Notes under the pieces: generated by a model
Database searches by the model: none
Seen by the model: only the letters and a program-made list of their open reading frames with translations
What the model was told of the DNA's origin: nothing
Part shown: positions 1-6,793 of the stretch, in pieces
How the letters are laid out: each line of letters starts with the position of its first letter
Position numbering within the stretch: the first letter of the stretch is position 1
DNA from: Prevotellaceae bacterium
GTDB taxonomy: Bacteria > Bacteroidota > Bacteroidia > Bacteroidales > Bacteroidaceae
Length of the DNA: 10,127 nt
Reading direction: 5' to 3'
Assembly (NCBI GenBank): GCA_022508635.1
Contig: JAFLUV010000089.1
Span: 1 to 10,127 of the forward strand
Program-made: the position numbers and the translations under genes

Positions 1-7
1 GGTTAAA

Positions 8-46
8 TGAACCATAGCTCCATCTGTTCACGAACCATAGGTTCAC
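8..46. repeat. Short GAACCATAG / GTTCAC repeat cluster
   Basis: GAACCATAG occurs at 9-17 and again at 32-40. GTTCAC occurs at 26-31 and 41-46, flanking the second copy. GAACC (32-36) and GGTTC (40-44) also form a perfect inverted repeat around ATA. The mixture of direct and inverted copies of one short word resembles the degenerate GTTCA/TGAAC intergenic repeats seen in Bacteroidales genomes; that comparison is from memory. No gene or known operator can be attached to it. The array may continue to the left of the window. Confidence 0.4.
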
Positions 47-226
47 TGAAAGCGGATAATTATTCATTTTCCCCGAATATAATACGACTTTATCCGGTTT
101 CACGAGAAATTCGTCGAACTCACGTTAATTAGATAGATGGTTTTTCAATATCGTTTATGAGTAGGAAATTGATGCCCTGTGAGAAAAATTGTTGTATAAA
201 TTATTCCCGTTTGCATGGGAACAGAA

Positions 227-253
227 TTCCAAAGTGATGGAAATACTTTGGGA
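227..253. repeat. Inverted repeat, 9-bp arms and 9-base loop
   Basis: TTCCAAAGT (227-235) faces ACTTTGGGA (245-253). The inner seven pairs are perfect and one outer pair is G-U if the plus strand is transcribed. A smaller inverted repeat, TTCCC (204-208) with GGGAA (217-221), lies directly to its left. No U-run follows on either strand, so these are not obvious intrinsic terminators. Confidence 0.4.
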
Positions 254-336
254 AAGTGTGCTTTTTAGATTGTTGCTGAATCTCATTTTCAATCGCTGTT
301 TCAGAAGGTTTCTTTGCATATCTGTTTTTGTCGTGT

Positions 337-419
337 GCAATCCTTTAGACGCAGGATTTCCCGCTGCGTCAGCAAAGTCTGCATTTTTCCCCTTTTTCGA
401 CAAGAAATGGAAGGATTGC
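337..419. repeat. Nested inverted repeats downstream of the operon
   Basis: The outer stem pairs GCAATCCTT (337-345) with AAGGATTGC (411-419), nine perfect pairs. Inside it, GACGCAG (348-354) pairs with CTGCGTC (364-370) around a nine-base loop. On the minus strand the element begins about 11 bases after the stop codon of the hydrolase gene at 430, where a 3'-end stabiliser or terminator would be expected, but no T-tract follows. TTGCA (314-318) with TGCAA (336-340) is an alternative pairing that shares bases with the outer stem. It could be a 3' untranslated structure, a palindromic repeat or chance. Confidence 0.35.
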
Positions 420-429
420 TGATTCGGGG

Positions 430-1416
430 TTATTGCTTCCCGAAGTCAAAGTGCAGGAGTATAGGGCAATGGTCGGATGGATGCCAGAAATTCGAGATAC
501 CCTGAGGATTGCGGACAGGAGTTGTATAATCGTCTCGGATGACGGAAACATCGCAAACACGTTTCTGCAATGCAGGAGTGACGTAGAGGAAATCTATACG
601 TGACTTACCACCTGTAGTGCTGATAAACTGCTGAGGATAAGACTCGTGGATGAGGTCAACATACGGTGTCTCCCCAATGATATAGTCGTGAACGAAGAAA
701 CGGGTAGAACCTTCAGGAAGCTGATACGTAGCATTATCGAGACGAGAAATGGAGTTGAAGTCGCCCATCATAGCCCACAGCTCTTTGTGCGCCGATGGAT
801 GCGTAAGAACAGTCTGACGGCAGATGTACTCCATCTCTGCACGCCGGAACAGGTCACCCTCGTTGCGTCCACGGCTTGCTTCGCGCTGTTCATGGGGAAC
901 CTTATAGCCAAAAGCATGCGGCCAGGTATGAAGGGTGACGATGTTCAGAGTCTTGCGTCCCCGACGTAGTTTATACCATGATGCCCCGTGACAGACAATG
1001 GTATCAGCATTCCCCGTGATGAGTTTCTCCGATTCCAGAGGAAAGCGTGAGGTAATGAGTTGCGGATAGTTGTCGGGATGCGCACTGAGGTAGACATAGG
1101 CATGGCCGTAGCGTTCTGCCAGCCGCCGCCAGCGTTCCAGACATTCTTCCTCGCTCTCCACCTCCGAATTGTCTGTACCCGTAACGTATAGCTTCTGTGC
1201 CTCACACCACACACAGATATCGGGCTTCTGCGCCTGTACCCACGATGTGAAGCGATGGTAATCATCGGTTTGTCCATCCCACATACCATTCTGAATGTTC
1301 CAATAGAGCAATGTCATACCCCGTTTGTCAGATTTCTTCTCATGCAACATTTTAGCCTGAGCACAGACAATTGCCAGCATCATAGCCGCAAGGAAACAAA
1401 TAAGGTTCTTCTTCAT
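430..1416 (-). CDS. Secreted endonuclease/exonuclease/phosphatase family protein
   Basis: This 328-residue hydrolase has the metal-dependent EEP (DNase I-like) fold, a family that cleaves phosphodiester or phosphomonoester bonds in nucleic acids, lipids or sugar phosphates. Visible family motifs in order are YWNIQNG with Asn40, WCEAQ with the likely metal ligand Glu72, LHTWPH with His163, GDFNS with Asp219 and Asn221, RIDFLYV with Asp275, and the terminal SDHCP with Asp315 and His316. All catalytic positions appear intact. The first 21 residues (MKKN, a hydrophobic stretch, then AQA) look like a type I signal peptide, so it probably acts in the periplasm or outside the cell. The cysteine at 18 is preceded by AIV, a poor lipobox. 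It starts 25 bases after the ClC stop and is the last gene of the probable operon. The substrate cannot be read from the sequence. Confidence 0.88.
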   Translation of the reverse strand: MKKNLICFLAAMMLAIVCAQAKMLHEKKSDKRGMTLLYWNIQNGMWDGQTDDYHRFTSWVQAQKPDICVWCEAQKLYVTGTDNSEVESEEECLERWRRLAERYGHAYVYLSAHPDNYPQLITSRFPLESEKLITGNADTIVCHGASWYKLRRGRKTLNIVTLHTWPHAFGYKVPHEQREASRGRNEGDLFRRAEMEYICRQTVLTHPSAHKELWAMMGDFNSISRLDNATYQLPEGSTRFFVHDYIIGETPYVDLIHESYPQQFISTTGGKSRIDFLYVTPALQKRVCDVSVIRDDYTTPVRNPQGISNFWHPSDHCPILLHFDFGKQ

Positions 1417-1441
1417 AAAAAATATTTATCCTTACACAATA

Positions 1442-3229
1442 TCAGTCGTTTGAAAAATCAGCAAGAACCTGACGATAGACAGCCAGGACGGAACTCTTGC
1501 GGATAAAACCCACAAAGACACCATCAGCGTCTATGACCGGAAGCGTCCACGCACCTGTGCGATCGAAAACACTAACCACGACATCCATCGAATCATTCAC
1601 GGAGAGCCGTGCTTCCGGCTGCTTCATGAGCTGGGAAACAACGAAGTCGCGATAGAGTTCCGTACGGAAAATAAGATGGCGAATATCGTCAAGATAGACA
1701 GCACCGACAAATTGCATCTGCTTGTTGACCACAGGGAATACATGGTTCTTACTATTACTAACCTGCGCAGCCACATTGCCCAAGTTCATATCAGGATAAA
1801 GCACTTGGTCATAATGCTGAATGACACTGTCCATACTCATAAGCGTAAGGATAGAGCGATCGGTATGGTGCGTAAGCAACTCTCCTCGCTGTGCCAGTCT
1901 CATGGCATAGATGCTGTGCGGTTCGAACGACTTAATGATAAGATAGGAAGCGACCGACACAATCATCAACGGCATGAAGAGAGCATAGCCGCCAGTAAGC
2001 TCAGCTATAAGAAAGATACCCGTAAGAGGTGCATGCATGACACCACTCATCAGGCCGCACATGCCCAGCATGGCGAAGTTTCGCTCAGAGATGTCAATAC
2101 CCAGAATGCCATAAGTATTCCAGCATCGACAAAAGATAAAACCACAGATACATCCCAAGAAAAGGCTGGGTGCAAAGATACCACCGCAACCACCACCTCC
2201 ATTCGTTGCCGTCGAGGCAAAGACCTTGAAAATAATAATAAGGAAAAGGTAGATAAGTAAGTGGTCACTACCATAGAAGAGTGAGCGATCCATAGCTGTA
2301 TTCCAGTCCTCCTGTCCCGTACCATTGAGTAGCAGGGTAATCAAATCATATCCTTCACCATAAAGCGATGGAAAGAGATAGATGAGCAGACTCAACATGA
2401 CTGCACCAACAAAGAATTTACGGTATATTCCGCCAAGCCGGCGAAACATACCCTCGAGCATATTCATGGTACGGGTAAAGTAGAGGCTTGCAAATCCACA
2501 GGAAATACCAAGTGCCAAATAAGCAGGTATGCGGTCTACAGAAAAAGCGTTTTGTAAGTGAAACTCAAAGATAGGATTGGTGCCCATGACAGCAAAGGTA
2601 AGACCAGCAGCCGTCACGCTGGACACAAGCAAAGGCAACAAACTGGTCATTGTCAAATCAATCATCAGCACCTCAATTACAAAGACAAGTCCAGCTATCG
2701 GCGCCTTAAAGATGCCTGCCACAGCTCCAGCAGCTCCGCACCCTACAAGCAACATCATGTACTTGCCCTCCATGCGACATACCTGTCCCAAAGTACTACC
2801 AATAGCACTACCGGTAAGTACGATGGGAGCCTCTGCTCCAACACTACCGCCAAAACCAATGGTAATGGCAGATGCCACAACGGAGGACCAAGTATTATGC
2901 TTTTTTATACGACTCTGCTTGCGAGCAATAGCAAAAAGTATTTTCGTGACACCATGGCTAATGTCATCGTGGACAATGTAACGGATGAAGAGCATCGTCA
3001 GAAAGATACCTACAACAGGATAAACAAGATAAAGCCAGTTAGCATCCGTCACGGAAAAACCGTGGGTAAGCAATTGTTCTATCTGGGCAATGAGCCACTT
3101 CAGCAGAAGCCCTGCACAAGCAGTAAAGATGCCAACAAAGAAGCTGATGACCAGGACAAAACTGCTGTCGGAGAAATGTCTGCGACGCAAACGAAGAATA
3201 AAAGCTATGAGACTCCTGACACTTAGCAT
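1442..3229 (-). CDS. ClC-family chloride channel/antiporter with tandem CBS domains
   Basis: This 595-residue inner-membrane protein moves chloride or a related anion. The ClC membrane domain spans roughly residues 20-445 and the two CBS domains roughly 462-520 and 534-590; CBS pairs in this family usually bind adenine nucleotides and gate transport. Visible landmarks are GAEAP (131-135) with the gating Glu133, GGIFAP (349-354) and Tyr441 in the segment SIYAMRL, which probably matches the anion-coordinating tyrosine. Two positions differ from the E. coli antiporter: the GSGIP loop is replaced by SHGVT (91-95), putting His92 at the selectivity serine, and the proton-glutamate position after IE (185-186) is Val187. 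Transport mode, H+/Cl- exchange or channel, is therefore uncertain. The start at 3229 is supported by an AGGAG at suitable spacing. It follows tsaC by 15 bases in the operon. Confidence 0.95.
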   Translation of the reverse strand: MLSVRSLIAFILRLRRRHFSDSSFVLVISFFVGIFTACAGLLLKWLIAQIEQLLTHGFSVTDANWLYLVYPVVGIFLTMLFIRYIVHDDISHGVTKILFAIARKQSRIKKHNTWSSVVASAITIGFGGSVGAEAPIVLTGSAIGSTLGQVCRMEGKYMMLLVGCGAAGAVAGIFKAPIAGLVFVIEVLMIDLTMTSLLPLLVSSVTAAGLTFAVMGTNPIFEFHLQNAFSVDRIPAYLALGISCGFASLYFTRTMNMLEGMFRRLGGIYRKFFVGAVMLSLLIYLFPSLYGEGYDLITLLLNGTGQEDWNTAMDRSLFYGSDHLLIYLFLIIIFKVFASTATNGGGGCGGIFAPSLFLGCICGFIFCRCWNTYGILGIDISERNFAMLGMCGLMSGVMHAPLTGIFLIAELTGGYALFMPLMIVSVASYLIIKSFEPHSIYAMRLAQRGELLTHHTDRSILTLMSMDSVIQHYDQVLYPDMNLGNVAAQVSNSKNHVFPVVNKQMQFVGAVYLDDIRHLIFRTELYRDFVVSQLMKQPEARLSVNDSMDVVVSVFDRTGAWTLPVIDADGVFVGFIRKSSVLAVYRQVLADFSND

Positions 3230-3237
3230 TTCATCAT

Positions 3238-3242
3238 CTCCT
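3238..3242 (-). promoter_or_regulatory. Shine-Dalgarno AGGAG for the ClC gene
   Basis: Read on the minus strand, AGGAG lies eight bases before the ATG at 3229, inside the 15-base gap after the tsaC stop. Two further ATGs follow it directly but are out of frame with the ClC protein and would give only M-M-K-C before a TAA that overlaps the ClC start region. The spacing therefore favours the ATG at 3229. The other genes here have AT-rich leaders without such a motif, as is usual in Bacteroidetes. Confidence 0.5.
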
Positions 3243-3244
3243 AT

Positions 3245-3823
3245 TTATTTCCTCAAGATTTGGATTTGTCCGTCATAACTCAGTTTGATAATCTGGCTGG
3301 GCTTGCTCTTGCTAAGGTCATTCTGACGGGAACGCATGACATAATCTACTCCATGCTTTATTTCAGCAGATATTTCGGCAAAACAAGTCGGCGATGGTTC
3401 TCCGCTGATGTTAGCACTTGTACTGACAATGGCACGTTCATAGCGAAAGCAAAGTTCATGACTGATATTCTCGTGTGTCACCCGAATCCCTACACTGCCG
3501 TCCTCTGCAATGAGGTTGGGTGCAAGATTAACAGCTTCGTCAAGAATAAGAGTAAGCGGTTTGTCAGCATACTCTATCAAGTCCCAAGCCACATCAGGCA
3601 CCCGTCGCAAATAGCGTTGCATGCGGTTCGCACTGTCTACAAGGCATATCATTGCCTTATTGTCTTCGCGCCGTTTAAGTTGAAAGATGCGACGCACAGC
3701 TTTTTCGTTGGCAGCATCACAGCCTATGCCCCAAATAGTATCCGTAGGATATAGAATAAGCCCACCCTGACGCAACGTCTGCACGGCAGCCTTGATATCC
3801 TCTGCAATCTCTCTTTGTGTCAT
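3245..3823 (-). CDS. tsaC: L-threonylcarbamoyladenylate synthase (TsaC/YrdC type)
   Basis: This cytoplasmic enzyme makes threonylcarbamoyl-AMP from threonine, bicarbonate and ATP, the first step of N6-threonylcarbamoyladenosine (t6A) formation at position 37 of ANN-decoding tRNAs. The 192 residues match a stand-alone YrdC domain without the C-terminal Sua5 extension. Visible motifs are YPTDTIWGIGCDA (25-37), the basic substrate loop KRREDNK (50-56), PLTLIL (89-94), GIRV (112-115), the nucleotide-site STSANISG (134-141) and PSQIIK (175-180) in the place of the usual P-S/T-T-I/V segment. It starts three bases after the prfC stop, so the two are very probably co-transcribed and perhaps translationally coupled. 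A YciO-type paralogue is the alternative, but the KRREDNK loop fits TsaC better. The gene symbol follows the E. coli naming. Confidence 0.9.
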   Translation of the reverse strand: MTQREIAEDIKAAVQTLRQGGLILYPTDTIWGIGCDAANEKAVRRIFQLKRREDNKAMICLVDSANRMQRYLRRVPDVAWDLIEYADKPLTLILDEAVNLAPNLIAEDGSVGIRVTHENISHELCFRYERAIVSTSANISGEPSPTCFAEISAEIKHGVDYVMRSRQNDLSKSKPSQIIKLSYDGQIQILRK

Positions 3824-3826
3824 TGG

Positions 3827-5425
3827 CTAAAACTCGCTTGTAAAATGGAACTTGATGTGTTCGAAGTCTTGTTGTGCCATTTGCAGGACGTAGCCAGAGT
3901 CAGCAAGGAACACGTCACGCCCGTCTCGGTCGCATGCCATATACTGACGCTTACGCATCTTGAACGCTTCTAATTCCTGCTCATAACCTTCCATCGCCTC
4001 CACCCAGCATGCCTTGTACAGGCTGATAGGTTCCCAACGGCATTTAGCTCCGTATTCGTTCTCCAGACGATACTGGATGACCTCGAATTGCAGTTGCCCG
4101 ACTGTACCAATAATCTTGCGTCCATTAAACTGGTTGATGAAGAGTTGTGCGACACCTTCATCCATAAGCTGGTTAATACCCTTTTCAAGCTGTTTGGTCT
4201 TCATTGGATCAGCATTCTCGATATACTTGAACATCTCGGGCGAGAAAGATGGCAAGCCGCGATAATGTAGGTTCTCACCTTCGGTCAGTGTATCGCCTAT
4301 CTTGAAAATGCCACTGTCCGGCAAGCCTACGATATCTCCAGGCCATGCCTCATCAATAGTCTCCTTACGCTGAGCCATAAACTGTGTAGGACTGGAAAAA
4401 CGAAGTGTCTTTCCCTGACGTACATGCAAATAAGGAGTATTACGAACAAACTTGCCTGAGCAAACTTTACAGAAAGCAATACAGGAGCGATGATTGGGGT
4501 CGATGTTGGCCGTAATCTTAAAGATGAAGCCAGTGAACTTGGACTCATCGGGTGTTACGATACGCTCCTCTGCCTTCGTTGGACGTGGATAGGGAGCAAT
4601 GCGAACGAAACAATCCAGCAATTCCTGCACACCAAAATTATTCAAGGCAGAACCGAAAAAAACAGGAGCAACATCTGCATCAAGGTACCCCTGTACACTG
4701 AACTCTGGATAGACACCGTCCACTAGTTCGAGATCTTCACGAAGTTTTGCGGCATCACGTTCCCCTACTCGCTCATCAAGCTCCGTACTATGAATGTCGA
4801 CCACGACTTTTTCCGTCACTTTCTGCTTGTCAGGAGTAAAGAGATTGAGATTCTGCTCATAAATATTATAGACACCTTTGAAACGCATACCCTGATTGAT
4901 AGGCCATGAAAGGGGACGCACGCTGATTTGTAACTCTTCTTCCAGTTCGTCAAGGAGGTCGAAAGGATCCTTGCCTTCACGATCCATCTTGTTAACGAAG
5001 ATGATAACGGGTGTCTTACGCATGCGACATACCTCCATCAGTTTACGGGTCTGTGCCTCTACGCCCTTGGCTCCATCGACCACAATAATGGCACTATCCA
5101 CAGCGGTCAGCGTGCGGAAAGTATCCTCAGCAAAATCTTGGTGACCGGGCGTATCGAGGATATTGACCTTGTAAGCAAGTCCATGCGAATCCCCAGGAGG
5201 GCAATAATCAAATTCCATCACAGAGGTCGTGACCGATATACCACGCTGCTTCTCTATCTCCATCCAGTCGCTGGTAGCAGTCTTGCGTATCTTGTTGCTT
5301 TTCACGGCACCTGCCACCTGAATCTGTCCTCCGAAGAGCAACAGTTTTTCGGTAAGCGTTGTCTTGCCGGCATCAGGATGGGAGATGATGGCAAAGGTGC
5401 GACGACGTTCTATTTCGTTTATCAT
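3827..5425 (-). CDS. prfC: Peptide chain release factor 3
   Basis: RF3 is the translational GTPase that removes RF1 or RF2 from the ribosome after peptide release and contributes to post-peptidyl-transfer quality control. The protein has 532 residues, close to the 529 of E. coli RF3. G-domain motifs are all present: P-loop SHPDAGKT (15-22), switch I segment RGISVTTSV (61-69), DTPGH (91-95) and NKMD (145-148). Domains II and III follow, with the beta-barrel region around AWPGDIVGLPDSGIFKIGDTL and a C-terminus ending DFEHIKFHF. The length and ending distinguish it from EF-G and from LepA. The gene is 10 bases from the DUF4924 gene upstream and 3 bases from tsaC downstream, in the middle of the operon. 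Confidence 0.97.
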   Translation of the reverse strand: MINEIERRRTFAIISHPDAGKTTLTEKLLLFGGQIQVAGAVKSNKIRKTATSDWMEIEKQRGISVTTSVMEFDYCPPGDSHGLAYKVNILDTPGHQDFAEDTFRTLTAVDSAIIVVDGAKGVEAQTRKLMEVCRMRKTPVIIFVNKMDREGKDPFDLLDELEEELQISVRPLSWPINQGMRFKGVYNIYEQNLNLFTPDKQKVTEKVVVDIHSTELDERVGERDAAKLREDLELVDGVYPEFSVQGYLDADVAPVFFGSALNNFGVQELLDCFVRIAPYPRPTKAEERIVTPDESKFTGFIFKITANIDPNHRSCIAFCKVCSGKFVRNTPYLHVRQGKTLRFSSPTQFMAQRKETIDEAWPGDIVGLPDSGIFKIGDTLTEGENLHYRGLPSFSPEMFKYIENADPMKTKQLEKGINQLMDEGVAQLFINQFNGRKIIGTVGQLQFEVIQYRLENEYGAKCRWEPISLYKACWVEAMEGYEQELEAFKMRKRQYMACDRDGRDVFLADSGYVLQMAQQDFEHIKFHFTSEF

Positions 5426-5435
5426 TGTTCAGGAT

Positions 5436-5966
5436 TTATAGATTCACACTTGTTTGTTCTTTCTCTTCACATAAACGTAGCAGCTCGGTAATTGGGGTGA
5501 GCGCAGACTTTGTTCCTTCTGAGAGTTCCTTTCCCTGCATGCGGAGTAATGTGACACCATAGAGGGTATCAATGCAATTTTCCATCTCATGCTTGTCCTT
5601 GTTGTTGCCTTGCGAGCGTAAAGCAGCGATGTGAGGCAGTGCCCGATAGTATGCTACCCGATAGTCGCGTTCGTCATCGTCGGCAAGGAGTTCCCGATGA
5701 TGGTCTTCAAGGAGGTCGATTGTGTTCTGCACGACCTGCACGTGTCCAGTCCCCTCCTTTCTTTCTTCACGCATCATGCGAGCCAGAGATTCGTACCACT
5801 CAACTGCCTGCTTCAACTGCTTGTCGTCATAGTTGAAACGAGACAAATACTCGGTAGCTATACGATCGGTATCAAGTCCATAGGCACGCACCAAGTCCTC
5901 CACTTGATACATATATATAAGGTATGCGCTGACACTTTGATTTCTGAGTTTCTGTGCAATAAACAT
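5436..5966 (-). CDS. DUF4924 family protein
   Basis: This 176-residue protein has no known function. It begins MFIAQKLRN and continues SAYLIYMYQVEDLVRAYGLD, the N-terminal signature I associate with DUF4924, a family largely confined to Bacteroidetes. The composition is strongly helical and charged, with no signal peptide and no convincing membrane segment, so it is probably a soluble, all-helical cytoplasmic protein. The stretch 60-110 is rich in Glu, Asp and Arg. It lies 10 bases upstream of prfC and 36 bases downstream of the LysE-family gene on the same strand. The operon suggests, but does not show, a role linked to translation. The family assignment is from memory of the N-terminal pattern. 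Confidence 0.85.
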   Translation of the reverse strand: MFIAQKLRNQSVSAYLIYMYQVEDLVRAYGLDTDRIATEYLSRFNYDDKQLKQAVEWYESLARMMREERKEGTGHVQVVQNTIDLLEDHHRELLADDDERDYRVAYYRALPHIAALRSQGNNKDKHEMENCIDTLYGVTLLRMQGKELSEGTKSALTPITELLRLCEEKEQTSVNL

Positions 5967-5973
5967 GAGTGTG

Positions 5974-5998
5974 TAATTAGGTTACTAATTTCTAATTT
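5974..5998. repeat. AT-rich tandem/inverted heptamer between lysE-like and DUF4924 genes
   Basis: CTAATTT is repeated in tandem at 5985-5991 and 5992-5998. AATTAG (5975-5980) pairs with CTAATT (5985-5990) around a GTTA loop. It fills most of the 36-base gap between the two genes and ends about eight bases before the DUF4924 start. It may only be low-complexity spacer; a small hairpin affecting DUF4924 translation is possible. Confidence 0.3.
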
Positions 5999-6002
5999 GT
6001 TC

Positions 6003-6647
6003 TCATTTGAACAGCGTATAGAATAATCCTGCAGTGGATACCACCATAACTACCAGACCTAAATAACGATTAAATAAGCCGATAGTGCTCATTTCAAAAC
6101 GTGAGCCAAGCCTGTAAAGTACCGTCGTGAGGCATATCCACCACATCAATGCACCCGTCAGAATACCGACATAGCCAAGAGCCTGCTCCAACGGATGATC
6201 GGGTACTACAAAGCCCACACGGGCAAAGAGTGCCAGAAAAAGAAAAATAATAAGAGGGTTACTGATCGTAATAGCAAAGCCAGTGAACATATTATGCCAT
6301 AGGCTTCCACGCTTTCCACTTGATTTATACGGTGTAGCAGACTTGGTATGATAGGTGTACGCACCGAAACAGAAAAGCATTATACTACCTAATAACTTAA
6401 GGTAAAGTATGGTAGCGGGACGTTCGATGAAGTCCATAACAATACTCATACCAAGTCCCGTCGCCACGGCATAAATCAAATCGCTCACGGCTGCGCCCAC
6501 ACCTGTTGCAAATCCATACCAGCGCCCTTTGTTGAGAGTGCGCTGTACCACAAGCACACCGACTGGTCCCATCGGTGCACTTGCCACTATTCCTACCACC
6601 AAACCACGTATTACTAAGTCGATGGCATTAACTGATTCAATCCACAT
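6003..6647 (-). CDS. LysE family translocator (amino-acid exporter type)
   Basis: This 214-residue inner-membrane protein belongs to the LysE/RhtB exporter superfamily, which mostly exports amino acids or related compounds using the ion gradient. About six hydrophobic segments are visible, near residues 10-34, 44-70, 78-97, 120-141, 155-178 and 194-212. Typical motifs are APMGPVGVLVVQRTL (24-38) with the conserved Pro-Gly-rich loop, GFATGVGAAVSDLIYA (45-60), and the ITISNP segment (126-131) with the family's Asn-Pro. The cytoplasmic loop at 100-117 is short and basic. The start at 6647 is preceded by an AT-rich leader (TTAAATAAAT) without a Shine-Dalgarno. It is the first gene of the probable six-gene operon and is divergent from the ROK kinase. 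The exported substrate cannot be predicted. Confidence 0.92.
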   Translation of the reverse strand: MWIESVNAIDLVIRGLVVGIVASAPMGPVGVLVVQRTLNKGRWYGFATGVGAAVSDLIYAVATGLGMSIVMDFIERPATILYLKLLGSIMLFCFGAYTYHTKSATPYKSSGKRGSLWHNMFTGFAITISNPLIIFLFLALFARVGFVVPDHPLEQALGYVGILTGALMWWICLTTVLYRLGSRFEMSTIGLFNRYLGLVVMVVSTAGLFYTLFK

Positions 6648-6735
6648 ATTTATTTAACGATTGCAAATTTCGTATTTTTTGTCCACATATCACACTTTTT
6701 CCTGTTAAAAGTTCTTTTATTTCAGAAGAAATGCC

Positions 6736-6743
6736 TACCTTTG
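6736..6743 (+). promoter_or_regulatory. Bacteroidales-type -7 box upstream of the ROK gene
   Basis: TACCTTTG matches the TAnnTTTG -7 element used by the Bacteroidetes primary sigma factor. Transcription would start near 6749-6751, giving a leader of about 45 bases before the ATG at 6794. A clear TTTG -33 element is not visible; GTTC at 6711-6714 is at roughly the right distance. For the divergent operon, the minus-strand sequence TACGAAATTTG (6664-6674) is a much weaker candidate that does not fit the consensus spacing. Confidence 0.6.
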
Positions 6744-6793
6744 TAGGGAAACGAACACATTATTAACTACAATACATACTTATTTTTATCAAC

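Larger units (their letters stand above)
1..429. other. Intergenic region without a supported gene
   Basis: This stretch lies downstream of the minus-strand operon. It is visibly more AT-rich than the genes beside it. Two overlapping open frames exist (minus 155-403, which would need a TTG start, and plus 189-422). Neither shows a recognisable domain, and they cover the same bases on opposite strands, so I do not call either as a gene. The region instead holds short GAACCATAG repeats near its left end and several inverted repeats between 204 and 419, listed separately. No clear U-tract terminator for the minus-strand operon is visible. It could be a long 3' untranslated region, a dispersed non-coding repeat or a small RNA locus; the sequence alone does not decide between these. 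Confidence 0.6.

Noticed and set aside
79..92. TAATACGACT, resembling the start of a T7-type phage promoter
   Set aside because: Only the first ten bases match and the rest of the promoter is absent; there is no phage gene nearby.
155..422. Two small open frames, minus 155-403 (82 residues) and plus 189-422 (77 residues)
   Set aside because: They overlap on opposite strands, the minus one needs a TTG start, neither has a recognisable motif, and the base composition is that of the surrounding intergenic DNA. A dispersed repeat that carries such frames is possible but cannot be shown from one copy.
1676..2260. Plus-strand open frame (194 residues) opposite the ClC gene
   Set aside because: It is an antisense shadow with no domain, dominated by Lys, Thr and His.
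2558..3226. Long plus-strand open frame (222 residues) opposite the ClC gene
   Set aside because: It is the antisense shadow of a well-supported ClC gene, and its Lys/His/Ser/Thr-rich composition is what a reversed membrane-protein sequence gives.
6003..6793. tRNA or other RNA gene in the divergent region
   Set aside because: No cloverleaf pattern or conserved tRNA boxes are visible in 6648-6793; the region is explained by promoters and leaders.
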